Shown: one piece after another, positions 31,783-41,973 of the stretch | How positions within the stretch are numbered: position 1 is the stretch's first letter | Layout: each line of letters begins with the position of its first letter | NCBI GenBank assembly: GCA_033675265.1 | Contig: JAUJYZ010001088.1 | Coordinates: 124,001 to 188,000, forward strand | DNA length: 64,000 bases | Source: Actinostola sp. cb2023 | Taxonomy: Eukaryota; Cnidaria; Anthozoa; Actiniaria; Actinostolidae | Direction of reading: 5' to 3' | The notes under the pieces: generated by a model | Told to the model about the DNA's origin: nothing | Database searches by the model: none | What the model saw: the letters and a program-made list of their open reading frames with translations, nothing else | Made by a program: the position numbers and the translations under genes

Positions 31783-31969
31783 AGCAATAGAAAACGTTTT
31801 CTGTGTTTACAGAGCCTGATATAAACACGAGGGGGAGTTGGGAGAATTCGAGACAGTTATGCAAACCCGAGACGAAGTCGAGGGTTTGCATAACTGTCTC
31901 GAATTCTCCCAACTCCCCCTCGTGTTTATATCAGGCTCTGTAAACACAGAAAAACGTTTTCTATTGCTT
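31783..31969. repeat. Near-perfect 187-bp hairpin
   Basis: The arm AGCAATAGAAAACG..TATGCAAACCC (31783-31876) is inverted at 31889-31969 with about one extra base; the loop is roughly 13 bases. Part of the right arm (TATATCAG..CTGTAAACACAGAAAA) recurs at 33469-33498, on the other side of the tyrosine recombinase gene. It is a foldback MITE or the end of a larger element. Confidence 0.85.
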
Positions 31970-32466
31970 TTATAAAATAAAACTATGCGAAAACAAATAG
32001 TTACTTGAATTCATTTATTCTATCAAAATGGAAATTCTCCTTACATCACAAGAGACAAAGGTATCTTGCGCTGACCAGTCAAATGTCAAGTTGTAAATGT
32101 CAAGGTCTGAGAGAAATGTTGAATTTGAAGCGATACGATTAGAAAATCGTCGTTCTATCTTCTAAAACATACATTCAAAGATCAAATAGAAATCCACAGA
32201 AATGATTCATCCTTTACTCTATAAATATAAAACTTCACAAAAAAGAGCTTAAAGTGGATGCCAGAGAGTGTTATTGCGACTGAAAGTCACGGCTGAAAGA
32301 GACGTTGATTTCCCCAATCTGACAGCCGGAAAACATGGTAGCAAAGTTGACTCTTTCGTTGTGCCTGGCGACGATATTTGGAGCTGCAGGGCTAATGTGC
32401 TGAAAGAGGCTTGAAGCTGCTGGTTCTCGCCTGAATGAAGCTGTAACTGCTGACTAGGTGGTGCAT

Positions 32467-33419
32467 TTAGTGCATGAGATAGCACATTGCTGCACAACTG
32501 AGCTGGGATGACGAGGGACGTGCGTTGTAGGATCTGAGTGAATTCTCGTTTCTGTGGCCAGAGATTGCCATAATATGGCGATTGGATAGACCTGCATCAG
32601 ACCATAAGGTGATAGCCGTGGCCCTGACACAGTGGTTTGTGTAGACCTTCGACAAATTGACTGCAATACTCAACTCCTTCATCATCCCTCCCAGTTTATT
32701 GACACCGAGGCATCGGTTCTCGTACCACACTGGCTCTGTTGGTCCTGGCCAATAGCGCTTTGGAAATTGAAAAAAAGCACTACAGTTTGGGTTCAGTTTC
32801 TCCAGGTAAAGGCGAAGGGCTTTGTATCCATCGTTGGGATGGTCTGTCTGATAGACGCGACTGAGTTTCTCGAAGCTTGGGGTGTCGGTGATTTCGCCAG
32901 GGTGATTTTTACTGGCTTCATCGTGGGCCATAGTAGCGTAGGGCTTTCGGTTCTCGTCTTCCAGAAACTCGAAGCTTGACTTCGTTAAGTTTCTTTGGCC
33001 TTCCCGCCCTCGTCTACAGAAGTAGAAGGTTACATGAAACCATACGTTGTTTAGGAGCCCTTGTGGTGTTAAAGGGCTCATGGCATCACTCTCCTTTAGT
33101 CTGCGAAGGTCTTCACGCTCAATGGCAGGTTTGTGCTTTGTGTTTTGTTCACCTTGTTGTTTCATGGTTTTCAGTTTGGCGTTTAACATCTGATTTGACT
33201 GCTGGAACTGGGGATCTGTAGCAATATGGATTCCTTTGTTATGGGGAGGGTTGTTCAGGTAGCGCTCTAGGCCATTTCTAAATCCCAAAAGTGTACTCTT
33301 GCTGTAATTGTTTCCCTCTTTGTTCCTGGTCTCGGCGTAAAATTGCCGCAAGCTCATGTCTAGTTCGCCCTTAGTTTGCTCGTGGATATCTTTTGTTATT
33401 CTTTTTGCTGAAGCCCACT
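32467..33419 (-). CDS. Crypton-like tyrosine recombinase (KIAA1958/DUF3504-type)
   Basis: An open frame of about 317 codons. On the minus strand a pyrimidine-rich acceptor (TTTTTTTTATTTAG) ends at 33420, so the coding exon probably starts at 33419 with EWASAKRITKDIHEQTKGEL; the N-terminal exon was not found. The N-terminal half is a SAM-like core-binding region (RQFYAETRNKEGNNYSKSTL). The catalytic domain has RRGREGQRNLT (arginine I), TNHCVRATAITLW (HxxR) and ISGHRNENSLRSYN (histidine, then tyrosine). These match the DUF3504/Crypton family from which vertebrate KIAA1958, QRICH1 and ZMYM2 domains derive (family knowledge). It would cut and rejoin DNA in the nucleus. It has no internal stop, which stands out here. 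Confidence 0.75.
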
Positions 33420-33639
33420 CTAAATAAAAAAAATCCATGTGAATCCAAGTACAGTTTATTTATTTATTTATATCAGCTTTGTAAACACAGAAAACTTTTT
33501 ATAATAAAACTACGAAATTTCTCTGTTTTGAATTGTGACTTTGTGGCTACATTTTTTGAAACTTTTTCAAAATTAAAATTCGGAAGCTCTTCCTCGCTAT
33601 TCATCTTCGTGTTGTTGTTGTTTTTGTATTGCTAAAACC

Positions 33640-34340
33640 TTTTTTAATGTTTTTGAATTGTGCCGGGAAGACACAAAAACATTGAGTGATTGACGTCATA
33701 ACCATGTTTACATAGTGTCATGCAAGCACAGCTATTAGCTAATGAGAGCGTGCGTACTATCTAAACTATTTTATAAACATATATAGAATTACACACACAG
33801 GCACACGCATATATATAGACTATGGCTCATTATTTCTCTAATTAATTCCATTTAATTTTTACTATTTTGTATTTTGTGAAAGGTCAACGTTTTTGAAAAC
33901 AGGTCAGTGTATCTAAGACCCATCTAACAAATTGCAAATGGTTTTTAGTTGTCTGTACATTTCAGTTATTGACATTCACTTGATGTCATAAAATAATCAA
34001 AATGGCAAGTATCGATTTCCTGTTGCTCGTAATGAATGCATGCATGCAAGTACATTTTGATGAACTATAGCTACTGCAGTATCAAGTTTTTCTGCTCTTA
34101 TGGCCTCCTCTTCTCAGGACTTTGAACTACATTGTACAAAATCAATCAAAAATAGTTTGGTGAAGTTGAAAAATCGTTTTCGTCAACTTTAAAACGGCCC
34201 TAACTTCTGTGCTTTCGGTTATAAAGTTCAATTTTCGATTTTCAAAAATAAAAATATTAAATCCACACAATTATTTTAAACATATATTTTTGGCAAAATA
34301 CTGTGGAACCACTATTAATAATGTCCTATTATGTTTACTA
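33640..34340. other. Non-coding spacer
   Basis: No recognisable gene. It contains short ATATATA and ACACACA runs (about 33775-33820) and is AT-rich. Confidence 0.5.
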
Positions 34341-34360
34341 TTAAGTATTTTTATTTTCAG

Positions 34361-34464
34361 ATTTGATAGATGATGAAGATGCTAGTACCAATAAGCCCTT
34401 AGGCTTTGCTGGACAAGGTAACATTGATGGAGGAAGAAACTTGCTCCAACAAGACCTCAGCTGA
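34361..34464 (+). CDS. Possible short terminal exon, unknown gene
   Basis: TTTTTATTTTCAG ends at 34360 and a 34-codon frame (LIDDEDASTNKPLGFAGQG ..) runs to TGA 34462-34464, with AATAAA at 34483. Acceptor, stop and polyadenylation signal in close order look like a last exon of a plus-strand gene whose upstream exons I could not place. Confidence 0.3.
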
Positions 34465-34619
34465 CGTTGAACGTTATTTTTGAATAAAATAAAACTTTAT
34501 AACATACGAAAGTGTTTACTTTATAGTCTAATAATAATAATAATTAATAATAATTTATTAATTTATATTGCGCACTTTTCATAAAATGATCAAGTGCGCA
34601 TTACAATAACTATAACTAA

Positions 34620-34785
34620 TGGGCTTGTAACACCCGCCACGTGACTTTTTAAATTTTCACCGAAGACAAACGAAAATAACATAACTTGAAAGAGCATACT
34701 AAAATTAGTAAAAATTGAAAATTTGAAAAGAATCAAGCAAATAAGAAAAAAGTTAAAGTGCTAGAACGATGAAATTTTTACATCT
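34620..34785 (+). repeat. Left TIR of Kolobok element
   Basis: Pairs with 41595-41878. The first 60 bp are nearly identical to the other arm; the right arm contains extra sequence (about 41637-41755) that interrupts the pairing. Confidence 0.85.
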
Positions 34786-35031
34786 TTTAAAGACTTTTCT
34801 TGCACATAAAATGCTGATGAGGACTGAAAAAAACATAAATTCACAAAAATAAGTTTTTAAAAAAATATTTAAGCGTCCAAATTTTGTCTTTGAACATCGC
34901 CAAAACACTGTCCGCCATTACGAAATTGCGTTTCCGCCGAGTCAGCGATTTGATTGTCAGCGGTATTGCATTTTATTCTCTCTGACGTCATATGCGCAAC
35001 ACATGGTAGTTTGGCGTACTTTAGTTGTAGA

Positions 35032-35235
35032 ATGGCGTCGTTTTTAAATGAAGATTTCATTGACAATCTGAGCCAAAGTGACGAAGAAACTGCATGTAGT
35101 TACTCCTCTTCTCATGAATTGTTATATGAAGACGACAGTGAACATTATGAACCGCTTTCAACTGAGGAAGAAGCAGCGGAATATGAAGAGCAAGTCGTTC
35201 GCGAAGACCAATCAGGTGCACAACTAGGAGATTAA
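35032..35235 (+). CDS. Small acidic protein, second gene in Kolobok element (possible)
   Basis: ATG at 35032 opens MASFLNEDFIDNLSQSDEET, an acidic serine-rich frame to 35235. A donor-like site (TCAGGTGCAC, about 35215) could join it to an exon at 35492 (GFEEEDDENEDTEVRRGGR, ending in a stop), keeping the acidic character. It runs opposite to the transposase gene. I do not recognise it; it could be the acidic start of a lost gene or a chance frame. Confidence 0.35.
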   Translation: MASFLNEDFIDNLSQSDEETACSYSSSHELLYEDDSEHYEPLSTEEEAAEYEEQVVREDQSGAQLGD

Positions 35236-36082
35236 TTACATGGTAATGTACATAGTAAACAATATTCCTAGCTCTATCGAAGCAATTACTCTGCTAGCAG
35301 TGGTTCCTTTTCGTCTTTCTATTTTCACTGAGGCTTTTGCTTTTACTTTTGCTCTTTCAGTGTTTTCAGATCTGTTGCGTAAGGTTATAGTCTATAAGTC
35401 TTAGATGTCAAGAAGAATTCTTAGCGCTCTACCAATGCTGTGTCTATTAAGCTTATATAACTTAAATAAGTTATATATATAATGATAAATATAGAGGCTT
35501 TGAAGAAGAAGATGATGAAAATGAGGACACTGAAGTCAGAAGAGGAGGAAGATGATGATTTATGAACTATGTTGAACTACATGTAAGACTTATATTGCCA
35601 CTGATATTTTATTATTGGCTGCCTCTGTCATAAATTGATGTTATGGTCTACAGTATAAGTGTGAGTAACAATTTTCTTGTATTTATTTCAAACAATCTTA
35701 GTTAAAAAGTAAGCTTATAAACCGATTTATTTAGGAGTTTTGCTCAATGTTACATTGGCCTCTTTTGTGTCCTTTTCTTGGATTTCCACACTTGGTACAC
35801 GTTGGTGCCTTTCTTGTAGTGGTATTTGCTGTCGCTTTCTTTCCTTGCATAATTGCTTGAAGCTCTGCTTCTGTAAAACATATATTGTAAATCAAACACA
35901 TTACTTATACAATAACTAAAAATTCAAATAATTATATTTATTTAAAACTCACTTTGAAGAATGAGATTTGAATGAGAATCAAAACATACTAGCAACATAT
36001 ATTTACAATTATGTAAGTGTCAAAATTGATGGTGGACCTGTTTGAATAAACATAAAAGTGAACTACTGTATTTCAGTTTTAG

Positions 36083-36235
36083 TATATAGATAATTGCATA
36101 ATCGTTGTCGGGTTGAAAATCATGAAAGCTATGACCAAAAGGAATTCTGGGAAATTAAAATTCTCAAATAACACCGTCAAATGATCGACCTTTTAATCCA
36201 GACTTGTAGGATCTTAGTTAATTAGCTATATATTA
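36083..36235. mobile_element. Shortened copy of the 27.6-kb MITE inside an intron
   Basis: TGCATAATCGTTGTCGGGTT, GACCAAAAGGAATTCTGGGA and the AGCTATATA end match the MITE at 27598-27886. Its end overlaps the splice donor of the Kolobok exon at 36237, so part of the intron is MITE sequence. Confidence 0.8.
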
Positions 36236-39095
36236 CCTGTACATGTAGGTGGACAATTAGGGGTTTCCTTCTCTCTTCTTGCCATGTGTTTCTTTATAGC
36301 CTGGTTTTTGTCTTCTTTCTCTAGTAAGCTATGAAGAGGTTCAGGTACTTTATCTCTCATCTCTTCCTCTATAATTCGTAATTCTTCTCGAGGAGTGGAT
36401 ATGAGTGTGTCGTATAATTCACCAACATATTCTGAAAGTAAATAGCATAAACATAAGCTGAAACATTGTTAGGACTAAGATAATATTTTACTATAATAAT
36501 TTTCGTATTTCAGTACATACATGTATTTACTAAACAGATTTTGCACACCAATGGAAAACTCTGTGCTATGTCATGACTCAGAATTTTGATTGGTTAAAAA
36601 CAATTTCTCCAATCAATTGTTACAGCAGAGGTTTTCCATTGTCATAGAAATTATGTTCTATATTTTAGTAGACTCATTTTACTTACCATAATTTTTTTCT
36701 GCCTTCACTTCTCTAACAGTGGCATCACCATCTTTAAACTTTGCATACACTACTCTAACCTTGGGGTTTCCATTATCATCAATTTTGGTTTCTCGTCGCA
36801 AATTATAGTTAAAGTGGAAAAAACGTTTTCATGCTCACCTGCTCAGCATACCCAAGTAGGAATATGCAAGCATCTTTGGAGCGAAATGATTAATAACCGA
36901 GTGGTACCCCTCAAGACAACTCGTCTGTGCCTCAGGAGATGCTTGTTTAATTCCCTTGACTAAGTAGATGTTTTCAAGTGCCTCGCACAGCTTCCAGTAT
37001 GCTTCTGAACCTAGAAATTTATATCACACTTTGTGATTCAAGTTATTTTGACACTCCCTGCTTGAATATGGGAGATATATATATTTGGAATTTGTAGAAA
37101 TAAGAGTGGAAACACTAAACACTTGAAATATAAATAGTACTGCTAATTTTAATGTTAGCATTATTGACACTTAGAATAGTGGTAGAGCTGATTAGTGTTT
37201 GAACTCTCACTGTAATGTTAGGCAAAGTAGAGTTTACCTTTTGTTAGCCACACACGGGGTCTGATATATTCTCGGTGGGCACACTTGTTGAAGAGTTTAC
37301 TCGGAAGGTCTGAGTGTTTGTTTATCACATGGAATAGGAATGAATGGAATTTTGCTAATACAACTAGGCCCATCTTTGGTGGAGTAGAGGTGACAGACCA
37401 ATAAAAATGCCTCACACAGGCCTTCCTCCATCTTCCAATTATCTCACAACCTTTCTCTCTACTGAGCTTTATCAAGACTTTCTGGATTTCTGTGATTTGT
37501 AAATAACAGTACATGTATAATACAATTGTAAGATGCATGAGATATAGGGATTTCAGAAGCTTACTTTTAGCTATGTGCCACAGGTCAAAGAAATGATCAA
37601 TGATAGGTTTTCCCAACTGCTTGCACATCTTCGGACAATCTTCCCTCATCCACTTTGCGATTCCAGTGTGTCTGTCTGATATGAAGGCCTTGATTATCAT
37701 CCCAGTAGTCAGTAGAAAAGCAAATGCTTTTTGATGGCCGAGAAATTCCATGCCAGAGCTACTACCAGCTTCATTTGCCTAAAATATCAATTTTTATTGC
37801 AAAGTTACCGTATATATATATGAAAGCATAAAACAGGAAAGTAATTAGGTAGACTTAGTGCAATCTCATGGTTAGATTGTTTTAAGTCAACTAGTAGATA
37901 CATTAATCAATACTATCATCACAATGATCATCACCAGTTACTGTGCGACTACAGAAATTGGGATCTTTTGTTTCAGACTTGGTGTGTGATTGGATAAAAA
38001 AGCTTGCATGGTGGCCCCAGTTTCTGTAGTCACACAGTAATATTATGAGCTTCCATAATTACCTGTACAAGAACAATCTCAATAATGAGCCCAACTGTAC
38101 AACAGAATATTGTGTAAGTTCCGTACTTCGCCGAATGTCCCATGCTATCATGGCGACCGTCGCCAGCGAGTACTACTTCCTTACCACTTAGAGATTGTAT
38201 GATCCTAGCTTTATATGTGCGCCAAAAAGCAACTACAGTTGGGATAAGGAGGTGCCTTTGGTGGTAATAGAATGCAGGTCGATGGTACACCAACAACCCC
38301 ATATGTCGAAAAACAAGTAAAACTTTGCTTAAGGAAGCACCTGCACTCAAGATTGCAAAACTAAGTAGTATGTTTCCTGCTGGAAATTTGCCAAGTAAGT
38401 ATGGTTGACTCTTCCAAATGTTTTGCTGTTTGCAAGAGTGACATTTTGACTCGATTGTCAGTAATGTCCCAGCTTGACTAACATTGGTCTCTGGATCACT
38501 TGCGAAACAGAAATGGCAGTGTTGGAAGAGCAGTAACAGTTTTGAAAGAAATACAATTCCTTTGGGCTCTTCTCTAATGTTCTTGTTCTTGTAATCCAAT
38601 CTGCAGAAAAAATGTATTAATTAAGCTTCCTATCAACAGTAGATAAAATATTATATAGACATTTTACCTTGGGTTTGAAGTACCTATGCTGTCATCATCC
38701 TCGTTCATTGTATTATATTCCCTTTCTATTTGTTCTGGTGTCCAAGAGTCATCCTCACAGTCATCATCCTCTTCCATTGCATTATATTCCCTTTCTAATT
38801 GTTCTGGTGTCCAAGAGTCATCCTCACAATCATTAGCATTTGTGCCATGATCTTCTAAGTCATCCATTATTTCATCACAACTTTCATTACTATTATCATA
38901 ATGATCATTGACAGCACAAGTCTCATCAAGCTCAGTGGTTTGTGTCGCTGCAAGGAGAAATGAATTCAGCACTGTAGTAGACTCTATAGTATTGTTTTCT
39001 TCTCTTTTGTGTATATTTGAATATATACATGTATATCCTGCAATAAATTAGTTTTCTTTATATTTCCTATTTCATTGTTTTTTGAAGTAATATAT

Positions 39096-39236
39096 CAACA
39101 ACGAGTGCGAGTGTTTTATCAGGGGTTCAAAACACCGAGAAACTAATGAAAGCACGAGGCCGTAGGCCGAGTGCTTTTATTGTTTCGAGGTGTTTTGAAT
39201 CCCCTGATGAAACACGAAGCACGAGTTTTTGATATT
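39096..39236. repeat. Foldback in Kolobok intron
   Basis: ATATCAACAACGAGTGCGAG and TTTTATCAGGGGTTCAAAAC are mirrored by GTTTTGAATCCCCTGATGAA.. and CGAGTTTTTGATAT. Loop region GCACGAGGCCGTAGGCCGAG also contains a small palindrome. Confidence 0.8.
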
Positions 39237-39385
39237 GCTTCTCAAACTCATTAATAATGAATGATTATCTGAATTGTTCTTGAGTCTCCTGAGAAAAGAA
39301 CATAATAATTGCTTTTGTGTCTTGGCCTAATGAGTCACCTCGCAAGTATTATGTTTGTTAAAAAGAGCTTCAAAATCGAACAAGC

Positions 39386-39466
39386 AGTCAGGTAGTCTAA
39401 TGGATAAGTAGTGAGCGTAATGTGCGAGGGGTCACTGATTCAACTCTGGTTGATGATTTATCACTA
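39386..39466 (+). repeat. tRNA-derived SINE-like fragment
   Basis: GTCTAATGGATAAG resembles the A box of arginine tRNAs (GCCTAATGGATAAGG) and GATTCAACTC, about 45 bases on, fits the B box. The stems do not pair well, so it is a relic and not a working tRNA gene. Confidence 0.45.
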
Positions 39467-39547
39467 GATTTTTTTTCATGATAAGTAAGAGGTAGTAAGT
39501 CTACTAAGTTAAAGGTAAGTAACATAATGGTAAATATACAATAATTT

Positions 39548-39586
39548 CAGTGTCTTGATCAGTGTCTTGATCAGTGTCTTGATCAG
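39548..39586. repeat. 12-bp tandem repeat AGTGTCTTGATC, three copies
   Basis: Three exact copies in a row inside a Kolobok intron. Confidence 0.9.
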
Positions 39587-41594
39587 TTCTTCCTCCGGTA
39601 TCAAGATACATCCACCTGACTCGAATCGTGAGAGCTGATTGGTTATTGAGCTAATGAATTATTAATGAGTTTGAGAAGTTGTTTTGAACATCTTACCTGC
39701 TGTCACAGTTTTTGGGGGATTCACCACAGTTTCAATGGCATGTACCCAGTCACTCTGATTAGCATTTATTTTTTCTTCTTTTTCTTTAACTTTTTGTTCA
39801 AGTCTTCTAATTTTGGATTTCAATGATTTTGTCTGTTTCTTTAGGGTGAGGCAATTTTCACAATGAAGTGGAGAGTACAGAGTCATTGCGGGAGAGTGTA
39901 GGGCTGCGACAAGAGAGTGTGGAGTTGTTTCAGTGGAGTGCAAAGTTGTCCCGGGTGAGGGTAGAGTTCTTCCAAGAAACGGTGGGGCTGTCTCAGTAGG
40001 GTGCAGAGTTGCTTCAGAAGAAGCCTCATTTGTTTCAGAAGTGGGCTCCATTGCTTCAGTAGAAATCCAATTTGTTTCAGTTGAGGACTCAATTCCATCA
40101 GTAAAGAGCACATTTGACTCAGTACTACTACTGGAGGCCAGAAGGTCAACTTGATCATGTGAACAGTTTTGCTTCTAAAACAAACAAAAAATTATTGGAA
40201 TTAGTTTTCCCATTCAGTCCTTTCTTTTCATACAGTTGAAAAATATATTTCTACTTACTTTTGCTAATGGGACGTTTTTCGGTTCAACCCCCAGATTCGT
40301 CTGTTCTGATAGCGTTTCTTTTAAAATCTATGGTGAGAAAATATATTATCATAATCTGGATTTCAAAAAAGCCAAAGTTTTATTAGAAACAAAAAGTTGT
40401 TTATGTGCACTGTGATCGGCGGCACTTGATTAACATCAAACGTGTTGCATGTTCATTTCGAGACAGTATGCGACGACGCCAAATTTGTCTCATAATTTTA
40501 TAGCAATTAAACTCGACTAAATGCTTGTAAAAACAGGAATACACTATAAGTATGATGTTTAAAATATTTTCGATTTTGATAAGCTTATAGAAAAACAAAT
40601 GCTAGAGTCGTTTGCGGATTCGCGGCCGTCATTTCCTTTCGGAGGGAAGCGCGACGTGCTTGAAACAAAGAATGCCGGCAAGTAGTAGCGTTTCAATTTA
40701 TTTTTATACTGTCTATTAAAATCATTTTTGAATAGGCAACGTACACGTTTCATACTTTGCAAAGTTAAAAATAAGCGAGTGTTAGTGCGCTTACTTTCCC
40801 TGAAAATCACCTGCGACTAGCTCATTTGCATGATAGCACTCGTAACGTACACTGGCATGTAAACTGCAACATTTTAGACGTCCAACGTTTTTAAATTCAC
40901 TACAATTGTTAAAACATTTTGTTTATTATATAATATTGCCGATTGCAATAACGAAACGACTATAAACACAAATATTCCGTTTTATGACTTACTTTTCGAC
41001 GATCTCTGTCAGAACGCACTTCCGATCCCCTCTTCCAAATCGTCGGGATTGCTCCTGGCACTATTCGCCTGGAAGATCCTTCCACATACACTGCTCTTTG
41101 AAACGATTTATCGTCGAAATGTTCAGAGCAGACCCCAAAACGTCCAGTTGGGTTGAAATTTGCTCTATGTGTTCTGACAAATCTGACCCATTGATCTCGC
41201 ACCTTGCCGGCTTGAGGAGAAAAGTGTAGCGAAATTCCTTTGCTGTTGGCCACATTGCTGCAATTTTGCACTACACACCTTTTGGGAGGCATGTTACGTT
41301 GTGGTTTTGATTTCCATCTAAAGAAAAAGTCTAAAAACTACGCGAAATTCCTAAAGATTGCTCTGACGCTGTGCACAACACAGGCTAAAAGTACCCGCGA
41401 GATTTCAAGTGTAGCGCGGGTGACGTCACTTCCTTTAGATCGTCGATCAGCGGCCTGGAACGCATTCGTTTAATGGCGGACATAAAATCCGTAACTTTAG
41501 AGACTAAAAAGTACATCTTCCCGTTCTCGTATGAGAATACGGTTTGGACAGATGAAAACATAGCAATTCTACTTTCGAAAAGGGTAATTTTTTA

Positions 41595-41878
41595 AAAATG
41601 TACAAATTTCATCGTTCTAGCACTTTAACGGCTTTCAAAGTTTCCCGCTTTGACAAGGATTTGTATGAGTTTTCGCTTGGAAGGCAAGCTGTTGCCTTCC
41701 AACATACATTTCCATACAAAAAAGGCAAAGTTTGAATGCCTGTAACTATTGCCCTATTTACGTATTTCCCTTCAAACTTTCCACTTTTACTAACTTTAGT
41801 ATGCTCTTTCCAGTTATGGTATTTTCGTTTGTCTGCGGTGAAAATTTAAAAAGTCACGTGGCGGGTGTTACAAGCCCA
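41595..41878 (-). repeat. Right TIR of Kolobok element
   Basis: Inverted partner of the left end. It contains an additional hairpin (GGAAGGCAAG..CTTGCCTTCC-like, about 41680-41700), which makes this arm longer. Confidence 0.8.
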
Positions 41879-41973
41879 TTACAAAAATAAAATAAAATAA
41901 ATTATACATATATACTGTACAAATTAAAATACAAAATTAAAATTAAGAATGAAATATGTACACAAAATAAAAA

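Larger units (their letters stand above)
35731..41292 (-). pseudogene. THAP-domain Kolobok transposase, ten exons, two nonsense codons
   Basis: Exons with GT..AG borders on the minus strand: 40993-41292 (THAP C2CH: CVVQNC..VCSEHF, AIPTIW box), 40259-40317, 39697-40174 (S/T-rich, then a coiled coil LKSKIRRLEQKVKEKEEKI), 38668-38947 (duplicated CEDDSWTPEQ.EREYN), 38063-38600, 37565-37778, 37238-37489, 36687-37010, 36237-36431 and 35731-35870. The catalytic region has AGDGRHDSMGHSAKYGTYT and FISDRHTGIAKWMRE with HFFDLWHIAKS, typical of Kolobok. The last exon has a zinc knuckle (CTKCGNPRKGHKRGQC). In exon 36687-37010 two TGA codons lie close together near 36827-36834 after YLGMLSR, unless a cryptic donor (GTGAGC) is used there. 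The protein would bind the TIRs through THAP and transpose the element. Confidence 0.75.
34620..41878 (-). mobile_element. Kolobok-THAP DNA transposon, 7.26 kb
   Basis: TGGGCTTGTAACACCCGCCA at 34620 is mirrored by TGGCGGGTGTTACAAGCCCA ending at 41878; inverted similarity continues for about 115 bp and reappears further in (34757-34785 with 41595-41625). It encodes a THAP-domain transposase of Kolobok type. Kolobok elements duplicate TTAA; here the flanks are CTAA and TTAC, each one base off. It sits in the 3' region of a LINE. Confidence 0.85.

Noticed and set aside
36822..36840. An additional intron starting at GTGAGC in the Kolobok exon 36687-37010
   Set aside because: Sequence after the two TGA codons (KRFFHFNYNLRRE) continues the family pattern in the same frame, so nonsense mutations explain it better; not excluded.
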